Source: Bacteroidota bacterium
Lineage (GTDB): Bacteria > Bacteroidota > Bacteroidia > UBA8524
Reading direction: 5' to 3'
Length of the DNA stretch: 64,000 nt
Assembly (NCBI GenBank): GCA_008933805.1
Contig: WBUH01000012.1
Location: 62,001 to 126,000, forward strand
Shown: positions 1-8,058 of the stretch, one piece after another
Layout of the letters: each line of letters starts with the position of its first letter
How positions within the stretch are numbered: the stretch's first letter is position 1
Program-made: the position numbers and the translations under genes
Notes under the pieces: model-generated
The model's database searches: none
Told to the model about the DNA's origin: nothing
What the model saw: the letters and a program-made list of their open reading frames with translations, nothing else

Positions 1-629
1 ATCTCCATTTCACGGGTCAAAGTATCAGTTGATACATCTTCTTTGTCCAACGCTACTGGATTCATTGCAGCAATCTGCATGGTAACATCTTTACCTGCAT
101 GAGCCACAGACTCGCTGGCAGGTTTGTTAAGTGCTACCAATACACCTAATTTATTGTTTAAGTGGATATAGCTAACAATAGCCTCACCGGTAAGTTTCTC
201 GTAGCTAGAAATTTCAATTTTCTCGCCGATTTTACCCACCATATCAGTAATGTGTTCTGAAATAGGGCGACCATCTTCCATTTTGATAGCCAATAGGCCG
301 TCAAGGTTTTCAGGAAGGTTGGCAAGAGCCAAATCAGCAAATTTTTGAGCGGTAGAAGTATACTCTTCGTTCTTAGCCACAAAATCAGTTTCGCAGTTAA
401 GGGCAATCATTACGCCTGTTTTACCGTCGGCAGTAATTGCAGTTGCAACAGCACCTTCAGCAGCATCGCGTCCGGCACGGCTGGCCGATACTTTTTGTCC
501 TTTTTTACGAAGGATATCTACAGCACCTTCAAAATCGCCATTAGCTTCTTCAAGGGCTTTTTTGCAATCCATCATACCTGCACCGGTCATTTGGCGCAGT
601 TTGTTTACGTCAGCAGCTGTAATAGCCAT
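1..629 (-). CDS. tsf: Translation elongation factor Ts, C-terminal part cut by window edge
   Basis: EF-Ts is the guanine-nucleotide exchange factor that regenerates EF-Tu-GTP in the cytoplasm. About 209 residues are visible. The N-terminal UBA-like domain carries the family signature TGAGMMDCKKAL (residues 15-26) and the core domain carries TDFVAKN (residues 81-87), the segment that contacts EF-Tu. The start is the ATG at 627-629; the gene continues beyond base 1, so its end is not seen. It follows rpsB by 71 bases on the same strand, the usual rpsB-tsf pairing, and is probably the last ribosomal-operon gene read from the promoter upstream of rplM. Confidence 0.97.
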   Translation of the reverse strand, partial: MAITAADVNKLRQMTGAGMMDCKKALEEANGDFEGAVDILRKKGQKVSASRAGRDAAEGAVATAITADGKTGVMIALNCETDFVAKNEEYTSTAQKFADLALANLPENLDGLLAIKMEDGRPISEHITDMVGKIGEKIEISSYEKLTGEAIVSYIHLNNKLGVLVALNKPASESVAHAGKDVTMQIAAMNPVALDKEDVSTDTLTREME

Positions 630-700
630 ACTATTCCTATCCTTTATTTAAGGGTTAAAATTTATTTTTGCAAAAATGGGGAACAGGTGTTACCCTAATA

Positions 701-1474
701 TTATTCCGCTGAAACTTCTTCTTCAGAACCGGTAGCTTGTACTGATTCTTCTTTGCCGCGTTCAGCTTCTACTTCGTCTTTTTCGCGTTTACGTTCTTGC
801 AAACCTTCAGCAATAGCATCAGTAATTACACGGGTAATCAACATGATTGATTTTGCTGCATCATCGTTTGCAGGAATTGGGAAATCGATGTTAGTAGGAT
901 CAGAGTTGGTATCAACAATACCAAACACAGGAATGTTAAGACGCATAGCTTCAGCTATAGCGATATGTTCGCGTTTTACGTCAACAACAAAAAGAGCTGC
1001 GGGTAAGCGGTTCATATCCTCGATACCACCCAAAACTTTTTGTAGTTTAAGTTTTTCGCGATCAAGCATTAAACGCTCTTTCTTCGACATGGTATCGTAA
1101 GTACCGTCTTTAGAAAGTTTATCAATGCTTTGCATTTTTTTGATTGACTTACGCACGGTGGCAAAGTTGGTCATCATACCACCCAACCAACGCTCAGTAA
1201 CATAAGGCATGTTAATGCGTTGCGCTTCAGCAGCTACTATTTCTTTTGCTTGTTTTTTAGTAGCTACAAAAAGCACCTTACGGCCTGATTTGATGATGTT
1301 TTTCATGGCTGACGCAGCTTCTTCAAGCTTTGCCTTGGTTTTATTCACATCGATAAGGTGAATACCATTTTGCTCCATGAAGATGAAGGGTGCCATCTTT
1401 GGGTTCCACTTTTTGGTAAGGTGGCCAAAGTGTGCACCTGCATCCAGTAAATCTTGTATATTGATGTTAGACAT
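701..1474 (-). CDS. rpsB: 30S ribosomal protein S2
   Basis: Small-subunit ribosomal protein S2, 257 residues, which binds 16S rRNA in the body-head junction. The N-terminus DLLDAGAHFGHLTKKWNPKM and the internal LFVATKKQA and RWLGGMMTN segments are S2 signatures. The last 30 residues are a highly charged, low-complexity tail rich in Glu, Lys and Arg; such tails are common in Bacteroidota S2. The gene lies 18 bases after rpsI and is followed by tsf, a conserved arrangement, so the four genes are very likely co-transcribed. Confidence 0.98.
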   Translation of the reverse strand: MSNINIQDLLDAGAHFGHLTKKWNPKMAPFIFMEQNGIHLIDVNKTKAKLEEAASAMKNIIKSGRKVLFVATKKQAKEIVAAEAQRINMPYVTERWLGGMMTNFATVRKSIKKMQSIDKLSKDGTYDTMSKKERLMLDREKLKLQKVLGGIEDMNRLPAALFVVDVKREHIAIAEAMRLNIPVFGIVDTNSDPTNIDFPIPANDDAAKSIMLITRVITDAIAEGLQERKREKDEVEAERGKEESVQATGSEEEVSAE

Positions 1475-1492
1475 TGTATGCTGTAAATAAAA

Positions 1493-1879
1493 TTAACGCT
1501 TGCTGAATTGGAATCTTTTCCTTGCTTTCTTTTGGCCGGGCTTCTTACGCTCAACCATACGTGAATCGCGTGTCATCAGGCCGTCTTTCTTCAAAGCAGG
1601 TTTGTGCGCTTCGTCAATTTCAACCAAAGCACGCGAAATGCCCAAACGAACAGCTTCAGCTTGACCGCTGATACCGCCGCCTTGTACATTTATTTTTGCG
1701 TCAAACTGCCCTGCAGTACCTGTTTTCTCAAAAGGCAAGTTTACCTGATATTGCAAGGTAAGCTCAGGGAAGTATGTTTTTAAATCCTTGTTGTTAATGG
1801 TAATTGCGCCGGTGCCGGGGGCCAGATAAACACGGGCTACTGCAGTTTTCCTACGGCCAATTTTATTAATCACGCTCAT
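1493..1879 (-). CDS. rpsI: 30S ribosomal protein S9
   Basis: Small-subunit ribosomal protein S9, 128 residues. The N-terminal signature GRRKTAVARVYLAPGTG and the C-terminal basic tail KKPGQKKARKRFQFSKR are diagnostic; in bacteria the SKR tail reaches into the ribosomal P site and contacts initiator/peptidyl tRNA. The gene starts only three bases after the rplM stop codon, implying translational coupling with L13, and is followed by rpsB. Nothing unusual was seen. Confidence 0.98.
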   Translation of the reverse strand: MSVINKIGRRKTAVARVYLAPGTGAITINNKDLKTYFPELTLQYQVNLPFEKTGTAGQFDAKINVQGGGISGQAEAVRLGISRALVEIDEAHKPALKKDGLMTRDSRMVERKKPGQKKARKRFQFSKR

Positions 1880-1882
1880 GTA

Positions 1883-2326
1883 TTACAGTTTAATTTCTTT
1901 AGGTTGTTGTGCCTGGTGTGGGTGCTCAGCGCCTGCATATACATGCAGGTTAAGACCTATTGCATTGCCTAATTTATTTTTTGGCAACATACGGCGCACT
2001 GCTTTTTCAACAATGGCAGTTGGTTTTTTAGCCATCAAATCTTTGGCAGAAATGAACCTTTGGCCACCGGGATAACCGCTGTATGAAACATACTCTTTGT
2101 CTTCCCATTTGTTGCCTGTAAGGCGAATTTTATCGGCGTTAATCACAATCACATTATCACCGCAATCCACGTGAGGAGTGAAGTTTGGTTTGTGTTTACC
2201 ACGGATAATTTTTGCCACTTCTGATGCAAAGCGGCCCAGCACTTTGTTCTCAGCATCTACTATAACCCACTCTTTGGTGGCAGTGGCATTGTTAGCAGAA
2301 ACCGTCTTATAACTTAGCGTATTCAC
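1883..2326 (-). CDS. rplM: 50S ribosomal protein L13
   Basis: Large-subunit ribosomal protein L13, 147 residues, an early 23S rRNA-binding assembly protein. Recognised from WVIVDAENKVLGRFASEVAK, the GDNVIVINADKIRLTGNK segment and the C-terminal YAGAEHPHQAQQP motif. It is the first gene of the rplM-rpsI-rpsB-tsf operon and is preceded by a textbook Bacteroidota promoter at 2355-2385. Length and sequence are normal for the family. Confidence 0.98.
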   Translation of the reverse strand: MNTLSYKTVSANNATATKEWVIVDAENKVLGRFASEVAKIIRGKHKPNFTPHVDCGDNVIVINADKIRLTGNKWEDKEYVSYSGYPGGQRFISAKDLMAKKPTAIVEKAVRRMLPKNKLGNAIGLNLHVYAGAEHPHQAQQPKEIKL

Positions 2327-2354
2327 AGCTATTACTTTATTTTTTTAAGGACGG

Positions 2355-2385
2355 CAAAGATATGACGTTTATTTTGAAAAACAAA
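2355..2385 (-). promoter_or_regulatory. Bacteroidota sigma-A-type promoter of the rplM operon
   Basis: On the minus strand the -33 element TTTG (2382-2385) is followed after exactly 19 bases by TATCTTTG (2355-2362), matching the phylum consensus TTTG-N19-TAnnTTTG. The predicted transcription start lies about 25 bases upstream of the rplM ATG. No other candidate was seen in this short gap. Confidence 0.8.
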
Positions 2386-2419
2386 CTCACCAAAAGTTTT
2401 TTTAAATACCCGAATACTT

Positions 2420-3241
2420 TTAGTGGATAATACTTTCCAATATTGACCCACAAGTATAAAACATTATCCTGTCAATAGAGCGTATAAAAGGAGTATTAAA
2501 TGTGACTTTGTTTGATTTGCTACTGATACGCCCCCATGTGTCTATTGCCTCTACAGTTGCGGAATAGAACGAAAACGGTTGTAGGTTTATCATGTCATAA
2601 TTAACATACAAAAGTGTTGAATCGTATTTGCTTGGTGTAAGAAATATATAGCCGTCAATTTTTTTTGAGCGGATGTATAATCTATATAGTATTGGCTCGT
2701 CTGAGGCTGTAGATATGTTAAAATCAGCATACATTGTTTCGCAACTAGTTCCTTCGTCGTCATATGAGCTTTCATTAAAGCTAAGAGTAGGTTTTGGTGG
2801 ATATTGTTTTAGCTCATTGCTATCCGCTACAATCCACCACGGATATATAGCTTCGGTTTTATACACTGTTTTTTTTCGGATATAATTCTTTTCAATTAGT
2901 GAAACAACATCGTTTGGGATTGAGGTATCATAATCCATACAGTAATTAGTCTTATAAGCCAATTTTTTTGCAGGTTTTAACACAGCTTGAATAAAACTAT
3001 ATTCTCCGATAGAAGAATCAACTAATTCAAAGGTAATTGTGTCAAACCGATTTATAAGATACATAAATCGCCCTTCTCGAATTTGACGCATATAATTATG
3101 TCCGCGCATGGTAACCACAAATAATGTGTTTTGGTTTATTGTAGATAGGTTAGGAGGCCAGATAGTAATGCCGGAGTATGAACAGCCAAAAGAAAGGTTG
3201 GTGGAAATTAGAAATACTATTATAATGGCCTTCATATACAA
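2420..3241 (-). CDS. Hypothetical secreted protein with fibronectin-III-like segment
   Basis: A 273-residue protein of unknown function. Residues 1-19 form a signal peptide (MYMKAIIIVFLISTNLSFGC); the Cys after Gly could be a weak lipobox, but the -3 residue is not typical. Around residues 150-250 the pattern PPKPTLSF ... YSATVEAIDTWGRISSKSN resembles a fibronectin type III fold, as in many exported Bacteroidota proteins. An ATG (3239) two codons downstream is an alternative start. The gene looks more AT-rich than the neighbouring ribosomal genes. It stands alone between the rplM operon and the divergent macrodomain gene. Function is unknown. Confidence 0.7.
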   Translation of the reverse strand: MYMKAIIIVFLISTNLSFGCSYSGITIWPPNLSTINQNTLFVVTMRGHNYMRQIREGRFMYLINRFDTITFELVDSSIGEYSFIQAVLKPAKKLAYKTNYCMDYDTSIPNDVVSLIEKNYIRKKTVYKTEAIYPWWIVADSNELKQYPPKPTLSFNESSYDDEGTSCETMYADFNISTASDEPILYRLYIRSKKIDGYIFLTPSKYDSTLLYVNYDMINLQPFSFYSATVEAIDTWGRISSKSNKVTFNTPFIRSIDRIMFYTCGSILESIIH

Positions 3242-3258
3242 GCAACGGCCTTTAGGTT

Positions 3259-3266
3259 TAATTTTG
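3259..3266 (+). promoter_or_regulatory. -7 promoter element (TAATTTTG) of macrodomain gene
   Basis: TAATTTTG matches TAnnTTTG and ends five bases before the ATG at 3272, so the transcript would begin at or within a few bases of the start codon (leaderless). No clear -33 TTTG was seen at the canonical distance. Confidence 0.5.
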
Positions 3267-3271
3267 TATAA

Positions 3272-3787
3272 ATGGAAATGAAAAGAATTTCACTTAGTAA
3301 AGAAGATATTACTAAAATGGCCGTCGATGCAATCGTTAATGCCGCAAATACTTCTTTGTTAGGCGGCGGCGGGGTAGACGGAGCTATTCATCGTACCGGA
3401 GGCGCTAAAATTTTGGAGGAATGCATTGCTATCCGAAACAGGCAAGGAGGGTGCGCGGTGGGCAAGGCTGTAATAACTACCGGGGGTAATTTACCTGCCC
3501 GCTTTGTGATACACACTGTAGGGCCTGTATGGAACGGAGGAAAGAGCAATGAAGAGACGTTGCTTGCCAATGCCTACCGAAACAGCTTACAAGTTGCTAT
3601 TGATAATGGTGTTGAAACTATAGCGTTCCCCAATATCAGTACAGGGATTTATCGTTTTCCAAAGCAACGCGCTGCTGAAATTGCCGTGCAAACCGTTAGC
3701 GCTTTTTTGGAGCAAAATACTGCATACAAAACGTGCAGTTTGTGTGTTTTGACGAAGAAAACTATGCTATATATGCTTTGTTATTAA
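3272..3787 (+). CDS. Macrodomain ADP-ribose hydrolase with C-terminal frame break
   Basis: Macrodomain proteins of this type (YmdB/MacroD-like) bind ADP-ribose and remove it from O-acetyl-ADP-ribose or mono-ADP-ribosylated substrates. Visible motifs are NAAN (23-26), [10 protein letters not shown] (31-40), FVIHTVGP (78-85) and [10 protein letters not shown] (121-130). The read frame ends in an atypical Cys/Lys/Met-rich tail after residue 153. Shifting frame there gives [17 protein letters not shown], the normal family C-terminus, ending at 3798, eight bases before the next gene. One A appears to be missing from the run at 3728-3731 (four instead of five), which would restore a 175-residue protein. 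The frameshift is either real, giving a damaged C-terminus, or a sequencing error. Confidence 0.88.
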   Translation: MEMKRISLSKEDITKMAVDAIVNAANTSLLGGGGVDGAIHRTGGAKILEECIAIRNRQGGCAVGKAVITTGGNLPARFVIHTVGPVWNGGKSNEETLLANAYRNSLQVAIDNGVETIAFPNISTGIYRFPKQRAAEIAVQTVSAFLEQNTAYKTCSLCVLTKKTMLYMLCY

Positions 3788-3806
3788 AAGAAGAATAAAA
3801 GCACTA

Positions 3807-4160
3807 ATGAAACTTAACCATATAAATCTTACGGTGAATGATGCACAAGGTGCCCGAAGGTTGTTAGAGAAATATTTTGGTTTAAAGAGTATAGAAGGTG
3901 CTACGGATGACGCAACGTTTATTGCCCTAAAGGACGATGACGGAATGGTAATTACTCTTATGCAACAAGCTGCAAAGGAGATAACATGCCCTCTGACCTT
4001 TCATATAGGGTTTTTAATCCACAATGAAGCGAAGGTGAGGGAAATTTACACTTCGTTGAAAAACGATGGCTATGAGGTCGCAGAGCCTCGAAAATATAGA
4101 GGCAACTCTGTGGACTTATATTTTAAAACTCCGTATGGATTTACCATACAGGTAACGTAA
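3807..4160 (+). CDS. VOC-family (glyoxalase/bleomycin-resistance fold) protein
   Basis: A 117-residue single-module VOC protein. The N-terminus KLNHINLTVNDAQGARRLLEKYFGL and the C-terminal DLYFKTPYGFTIQV are characteristic paired beta-alpha-beta-beta-beta elements of the vicinal-oxygen-chelate fold; His4 and residues near DLYF would be metal or ligand positions. Such small proteins act as dimers in lyase, dioxygenase or ligand-sequestration roles, but the substrate cannot be read from the sequence. It lies close behind the macrodomain gene on the same strand and is probably co-transcribed with it. Confidence 0.85.
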   Translation: MKLNHINLTVNDAQGARRLLEKYFGLKSIEGATDDATFIALKDDDGMVITLMQQAAKEITCPLTFHIGFLIHNEAKVREIYTSLKNDGYEVAEPRKYRGNSVDLYFKTPYGFTIQVT

Positions 4161-4165
4161 TAAAA

Positions 4166-5659
4166 TCAGCGAACCACTTTGCGGTTTTGTTTCCAGTTTG
4201 ATACGCCTTGCTGGGTAGTTGTTTCGCCCTCGCTTTGGTTACCTTTTTGACTGCTGCTGAACATATAAGCAGCTAAAGCGGCAATTTTATCAGCCTCTTC
4301 GCTGGCTACATTTAGTTTTTCAGGCGTAAAGTATTGGGCAATAAAGTGGGTATCAAACTTACCTTCAATAAAAGCAGGATGTTGCATAGCAAAGGTGCCA
4401 AAGGGTAGGGTGGTTTCAATACCTGATACTTGATAATCCCTTATTGCACGCACCATACGGTCGATGGCTTCTTGGCGTGTAGCACCGTAGGTTACCAGCT
4501 TGGCAATCATAGGGTCGTAGTAAATGGGTATTTCCATCCCTTCTTCATAACTGTTGTCTACACGCACGCCTACACCCTCGGGTAGTCGGTAACGCTCAAG
4601 GCGGCCTATATCGGGCAAAAAGTTATTAGCAGGGTCTTCTGCACACACACGCAATTCAATAGCGTGTCCTTTTATAGTTAAATCGTCTTGGGTGAAACTA
4701 AGTTTTTCTCCCATTGCCACTTTAATTTGTTCTTTCACCAAATCAAGGCCGGTAATCATCTCAGTAACGGGATGCTCTACCTGCAAACGGGTATTCATTT
4801 CCAAGAAGTAAAAGTTAAGGTGCTCATCCACCAAAAACTCTACAGTACCTGCACTAAAATAATTACAGGCTTTGGCAACATTCACTGCCGCCTCGCCCAT
4901 TTTTTTGCGTACTTCCGGAGTAAGGCAACTACTTGGGGCTTCTTCTACCAATTTCTGATGGCGGCGTTGTATGCTGCATTCGCGTTCAAACAAATACACC
5001 ACATTACCGTGTTGGTCGCCCAATAATTGTATCTCAATATGTTTGGGTGAGCCTACAAACTTTTCAATAAACACTGCACCATCACCAAAGCTTGCGGTAG
5101 CTTCGCTAATAGCCATGTTCATTTGTTGTTCAAGCTCTTCTGAGTTTTCAACGGTACGCATACCTTTACCGCCTCCGCCTGCTGATGCTTTAATCAACAC
5201 AGGGTAACCAATGCTGTCGGCAATTTTGCGGGCTTCGTTCACATCGCTGATGGCGTAATCAATGCCGGGTACCATAGGTACGTCAAACTTTTTCACAGCT
5301 TGCTTGGCACCAATTTTACTACCCATTATCTCCATTGATTCTGCCGAAGGGCCAATAAAGATAAGCCCCGCCTCTTTTACCTTGCGGGCAAAGGCAGCAT
5401 TTTCTGATAAAAAGCCATAACCGGGGTGAATACCATCAACCCCTAAGCGTTTGGCTTCTTCAATAATTTTATCGCCCAACAGGTAGGATTGGTTGGATGG
5501 GGGAGGCCCCAAAAAAACCGCCTCATCGGCATAGCGCACGTGTAATGCATTACGGTCGGCTTCGCTATAAACGGCAACCGTTTTAATCCCCATTTCGCGG
5601 GCACTTTTCATCACACGGATGGCAATTTCGCCCCTGTTGGCAACAAGTATTTTTTTCAT
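4166..5659 (-). CDS. accC: Acyl-CoA carboxylase, biotin carboxylase subunit
   Basis: ATP-grasp biotin carboxylase (497 residues) that carboxylates biotin on the carrier protein, using bicarbonate and ATP. The biotin-carboxylase N-domain begins MKKILVANRGEIAIRVM. The ATP-grasp glycine loop KASAGGGGKGMR is near residue 160 and the catalytic EMNTRLQVEHPVTE near 290. The ATG at 5657-5659 was chosen because the family begins MKKILVANRGE; an in-frame upstream ATG at 5677 would add six unsupported residues. It is about 45 residues longer than classic AccC, ending in a polar tail with SNWKQNRKVV, so it may serve another acyl-CoA carboxylase. No carboxyltransferase or biotin-carrier gene is adjacent. 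Confidence 0.95.
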   Translation of the reverse strand: MKKILVANRGEIAIRVMKSAREMGIKTVAVYSEADRNALHVRYADEAVFLGPPPSNQSYLLGDKIIEEAKRLGVDGIHPGYGFLSENAAFARKVKEAGLIFIGPSAESMEIMGSKIGAKQAVKKFDVPMVPGIDYAISDVNEARKIADSIGYPVLIKASAGGGGKGMRTVENSEELEQQMNMAISEATASFGDGAVFIEKFVGSPKHIEIQLLGDQHGNVVYLFERECSIQRRHQKLVEEAPSSCLTPEVRKKMGEAAVNVAKACNYFSAGTVEFLVDEHLNFYFLEMNTRLQVEHPVTEMITGLDLVKEQIKVAMGEKLSFTQDDLTIKGHAIELRVCAEDPANNFLPDIGRLERYRLPEGVGVRVDNSYEEGMEIPIYYDPMIAKLVTYGATRQEAIDRMVRAIRDYQVSGIETTLPFGTFAMQHPAFIEGKFDTHFIAQYFTPEKLNVASEEADKIAALAAYMFSSSQKGNQSEGETTTQQGVSNWKQNRKVVR

Positions 5660-5744
5660 CAGCAATAAATTAAGCACACAACGGTGCTACCGTATAGTTG
5701 CAGGTATGCTGCAAAGGTGAAAATTATAATAAAGTATAAAATGA

Positions 5745-6212
5745 CTAAGCGGCCATTGGCTCGTTAATCATCGGAAGATCGATCCATTGTTTTTCGTGCT
5801 CGCTTACAGCGTTGATGCCCAAAATACCACCCCATGAGCGGGCTATGCTGTGTGCAAATGTTTTCCAGCTATTGTAAATATCGTGAGCAAACTTGTGTTT
5901 CAAACGTGGCAACACGGTATTAAGTTTAGCCAGTTCATCATTAATAATAGCATTTCTTTCTGCCGATGATTGAGGCAAAGCTGCAATAGCTTCTTCAATA
6001 TCTTGTTGTATGGTGTTCTCGACCTCGTGGTAATAGGGTTGCAAATCCAATTTTTCTGAAAACGCTTTAATATTAACCAATTTCACTGCGTGGTTCAGCT
6101 CTTGTTGCTCAATGGTGTTATCAGCACCGGCAATCAATACTGCAATAAGTGCAGGAGCCTTCAGCATCATTTCTTTTTCGTCTTGTGTAAGGGGTTCAAA
6201 TTCGTATATCAT
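5745..6212 (-). CDS. TerB-like alpha-helical protein
   Basis: A 155-residue, probably all-helical cytoplasmic protein without signal peptide or membrane segment. The N-terminal pattern ALIAVLIAGADNTIEQQEL is reminiscent of TerB/DjlA-type domains, which have an acidic ADG-like turn followed by a helix; the rest is two further amphipathic helices. Function is unknown and the TerB comparison is by pattern only. The gene is divergent from ccmB with a 100-base gap, which holds a candidate -7 element TAATTTTG on the minus strand (6233-6240). Confidence 0.6.
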   Translation of the reverse strand: MIYEFEPLTQDEKEMMLKAPALIAVLIAGADNTIEQQELNHAVKLVNIKAFSEKLDLQPYYHEVENTIQQDIEEAIAALPQSSAERNAIINDELAKLNTVLPRLKHKFAHDIYNSWKTFAHSIARSWGGILGINAVSEHEKQWIDLPMINEPMAA

Positions 6213-6300
6213 CGCATTATTTTTTCAGCCGTCAAAATTAAACAAAATCAGTAACTAAAACCCTTTTGATGCAAATTAGGCAAGGATGCTTTTTTGAAAC

Positions 6301-6308
6301 TACCTTTG
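6301..6308 (+). promoter_or_regulatory. -7 promoter element (TACCTTTG) of ccmB
   Basis: A perfect TAnnTTTG element ends four bases before the ccmB ATG (6313), predicting a leaderless or nearly leaderless mRNA. No clear -33 TTTG at 19 bases was found. Confidence 0.6.
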
Positions 6309-6312
6309 CGCT

Positions 6313-6975
6313 ATGGCACAACTATTATCAGAAGTTAAGCACCTGATGGCTAAAGATATGCGGCAGGAGTGGCGACAACGCTACGCTCTTAACGGTATTT
6401 TGCTGTATGTGGTGGCGGCTGTATTTGTAACCTATCTTTCGGTAAAAATTTCTGACAAACCTACGTGGAACGCCATTTTTTGGATAATTATTTTGTTTAC
6501 CTCGGTTAGCAGTGCTGCAAAAAGTTTTATACAAGAGGGTAGGGGGCGTTGGTTGTATTACTATCAGTTAGCCAGTCCGCAAGCTATTATAGTTTCAAAA
6601 ACGTTGTACAATAGCTTACTAATGATGGTAATGTGCGGCCTTTGCTTTGTGTTCTACACCTTATTAATGGGCAACATGGCCGATAACATCGGGATGTTTT
6701 TATTGGTTACGTTGTTAGGTAGTTTGGGCTTTTCGGCAGTAATGTCAATGACTTCTGCTATTGCATCAAAAGCAGGGAATAGTAATTTACTAATGCCTGT
6801 GCTTAGTATTCCTTCAATTATACCCTTGTTGCTGGTAACTATAAAAGCATCAAAAGCAGCCATCGACGGTTTATCAAACGATATCATCCTTCGCGACTGC
6901 CTTGTGCTCTTTGCCTTTTACATGGCTATATCTGCTATGGCGTATGTGCTATTTTCTTTTTTGTGGAAAGAATAA
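6313..6975 (+). CDS. ccmB: Heme exporter protein CcmB
   Basis: Six-helix inner-membrane permease of the System I cytochrome c maturation ABC transporter (CcmABCD), 220 residues, the usual family length. The N-terminal KDMRQEWRQRYALNGILLYVV segment and the RGRWLYYYQLASPQAIIVSK region are typical of CcmB. It works with the ATPase CcmA to release CcmE-bound heme for cytochrome c assembly. No ccmA, ccmC or ccmE lies next to it; a strong hairpin terminator follows directly, so here it is a single-gene unit. Cytochrome c substrates do exist in the window (di-heme protein at 20656-21855). Confidence 0.9.
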   Translation: MAQLLSEVKHLMAKDMRQEWRQRYALNGILLYVVAAVFVTYLSVKISDKPTWNAIFWIIILFTSVSSAAKSFIQEGRGRWLYYYQLASPQAIIVSKTLYNSLLMMVMCGLCFVFYTLLMGNMADNIGMFLLVTLLGSLGFSAVMSMTSAIASKAGNSNLLMPVLSIPSIIPLLLVTIKASKAAIDGLSNDIILRDCLVLFAFYMAISAMAYVLFSFLWKE

Positions 6976-6992
6976 AATAACGTCTAGCCTAT

Positions 6993-7032
6993 AAATAAGA
7001 AAGGCTTGCCAAATGGCACGCCTTTCTTATTT
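6993..7032. terminator. Bidirectional terminator between ccmB and the coiled-coil gene
   Basis: Inverted repeat with 18-base arms (6993-7010 and 7015-7032), one mismatch and a four-base loop, bounded by an A-tract on the left and a T-tract on the right. It can terminate the convergent transcripts of ccmB and of the minus-strand gene ending at 7053. Confidence 0.9.
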
Positions 7033-7052
7033 ATATTGTTTTAAGTGAAATA

Positions 7053-7946
7053 TTACTTCAACTCATAGTAACCGCTGGTATGCAGTTCACCGTCGATAAA
7101 GATATCAACCATATAAGTTCCTTTAGGGAATTTATATTTCTCGTCGGTAAAGTTCATACAGAAATCCTTTTTGGTTTTAGTGTAGTCAAAGGTTTCAGCA
7201 CCGGTATAGCCGGTTTCAATACCTTTACCTTTTACGGTAAACTTACCCTTTTCGCCCAGCACACCGCCTTCGGGTTGAGTTACACGCAGGTAAACTGTAT
7301 GTTCGCCCGGTTTAGCAAGCTTGTTGTCCATTACACTAAAGCACACTTCAAACTTCTCAGTACGACGAGCCAATCCTGTTTCAACAGGTTTGCCGTTGTA
7401 GCGTAGTTTAAAGGTGTTCACCTTTACGTACTCAATTTTAAGTGCCGAGGCATCGTTAATCTGGCTTTGCAGCGAGTCTTTGCTTTGGCTTACAAGAGTA
7501 AGGGTGTTTTTCAGTTGTTCGTTTTCAGCAGCCAGTTCATCAATCTTCTCAAGGTATTGGTCTCTAAGTGCTTTAATTTCTTCAAGCTCTTTTTTAAGGT
7601 CTTCAATCAATTTATCCATTGATTTTTTGTCCTTCACCATGGCTTTAATTCTGCCTTCGCGCTGCTTCAGTTTTTCTTTGGCTTCATCCAGTAACTTGTT
7701 CAGTTCTTCGTTGCTTCCCCTGTAACTTTCCAGTTCGGCCTGTGCCGCTTTTAATTCTCCTTCCACACTCACGCGGGCATCCACCAAACTGTCAATTACC
7801 ACTTCTTTCTCTTGAATAATCACTTCGCCGGTACCTCTTGCTTTGTACAAGTAAAAATTGCCGGCCAGCGAGCCCAACAATAGCAACAACAACACAATCA
7901 GTATTGCCTTGTTGCCCGATGATTTGTTCTCTTCCATAGTCTTCAT
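7053..7946 (-). CDS. Membrane-anchored coiled-coil protein of unknown function
   Basis: A 297-residue protein. A short cytoplasmic N-terminus is followed by one membrane helix (about residues 14-34, ILIVLLLLLLGSLAGNFYLY). A long heptad-rich coiled coil spans about 45-165, and a globular beta-rich C-domain (about 170-297) contains TGLARRTEKFEVCFSV, HTVYLRVTQPEGG and TYMVDIFIDGELHTSGYYEL. The C-domain faces the periplasm if the N-terminus is inside. An alternative ATG four codons in (MEENKSS) is possible. I do not recognise a named family; a scaffold or tethering role is only inference from the architecture. Confidence 0.75.
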   Translation of the reverse strand: MKTMEENKSSGNKAILIVLLLLLLGSLAGNFYLYKARGTGEVIIQEKEVVIDSLVDARVSVEGELKAAQAELESYRGSNEELNKLLDEAKEKLKQREGRIKAMVKDKKSMDKLIEDLKKELEEIKALRDQYLEKIDELAAENEQLKNTLTLVSQSKDSLQSQINDASALKIEYVKVNTFKLRYNGKPVETGLARRTEKFEVCFSVMDNKLAKPGEHTVYLRVTQPEGGVLGEKGKFTVKGKGIETGYTGAETFDYTKTKKDFCMNFTDEKYKFPKGTYMVDIFIDGELHTSGYYELK

Positions 7947-8058
7947 TTTTTTGGTTAATTACAAAACTAAAGGCTTTGCCCTATACTTTTTAAACAACAA
8001 AAGCAGGGTGTTTAGTATAGTATGCGTTGTGAAATAAGTAATCGGGCTTATTAATAGA

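Noticed and set aside
345-698. Plus-strand 117-codon frame opposite tsf
   Set aside because: It is the antisense of the clearly conserved EF-Ts coding sequence.
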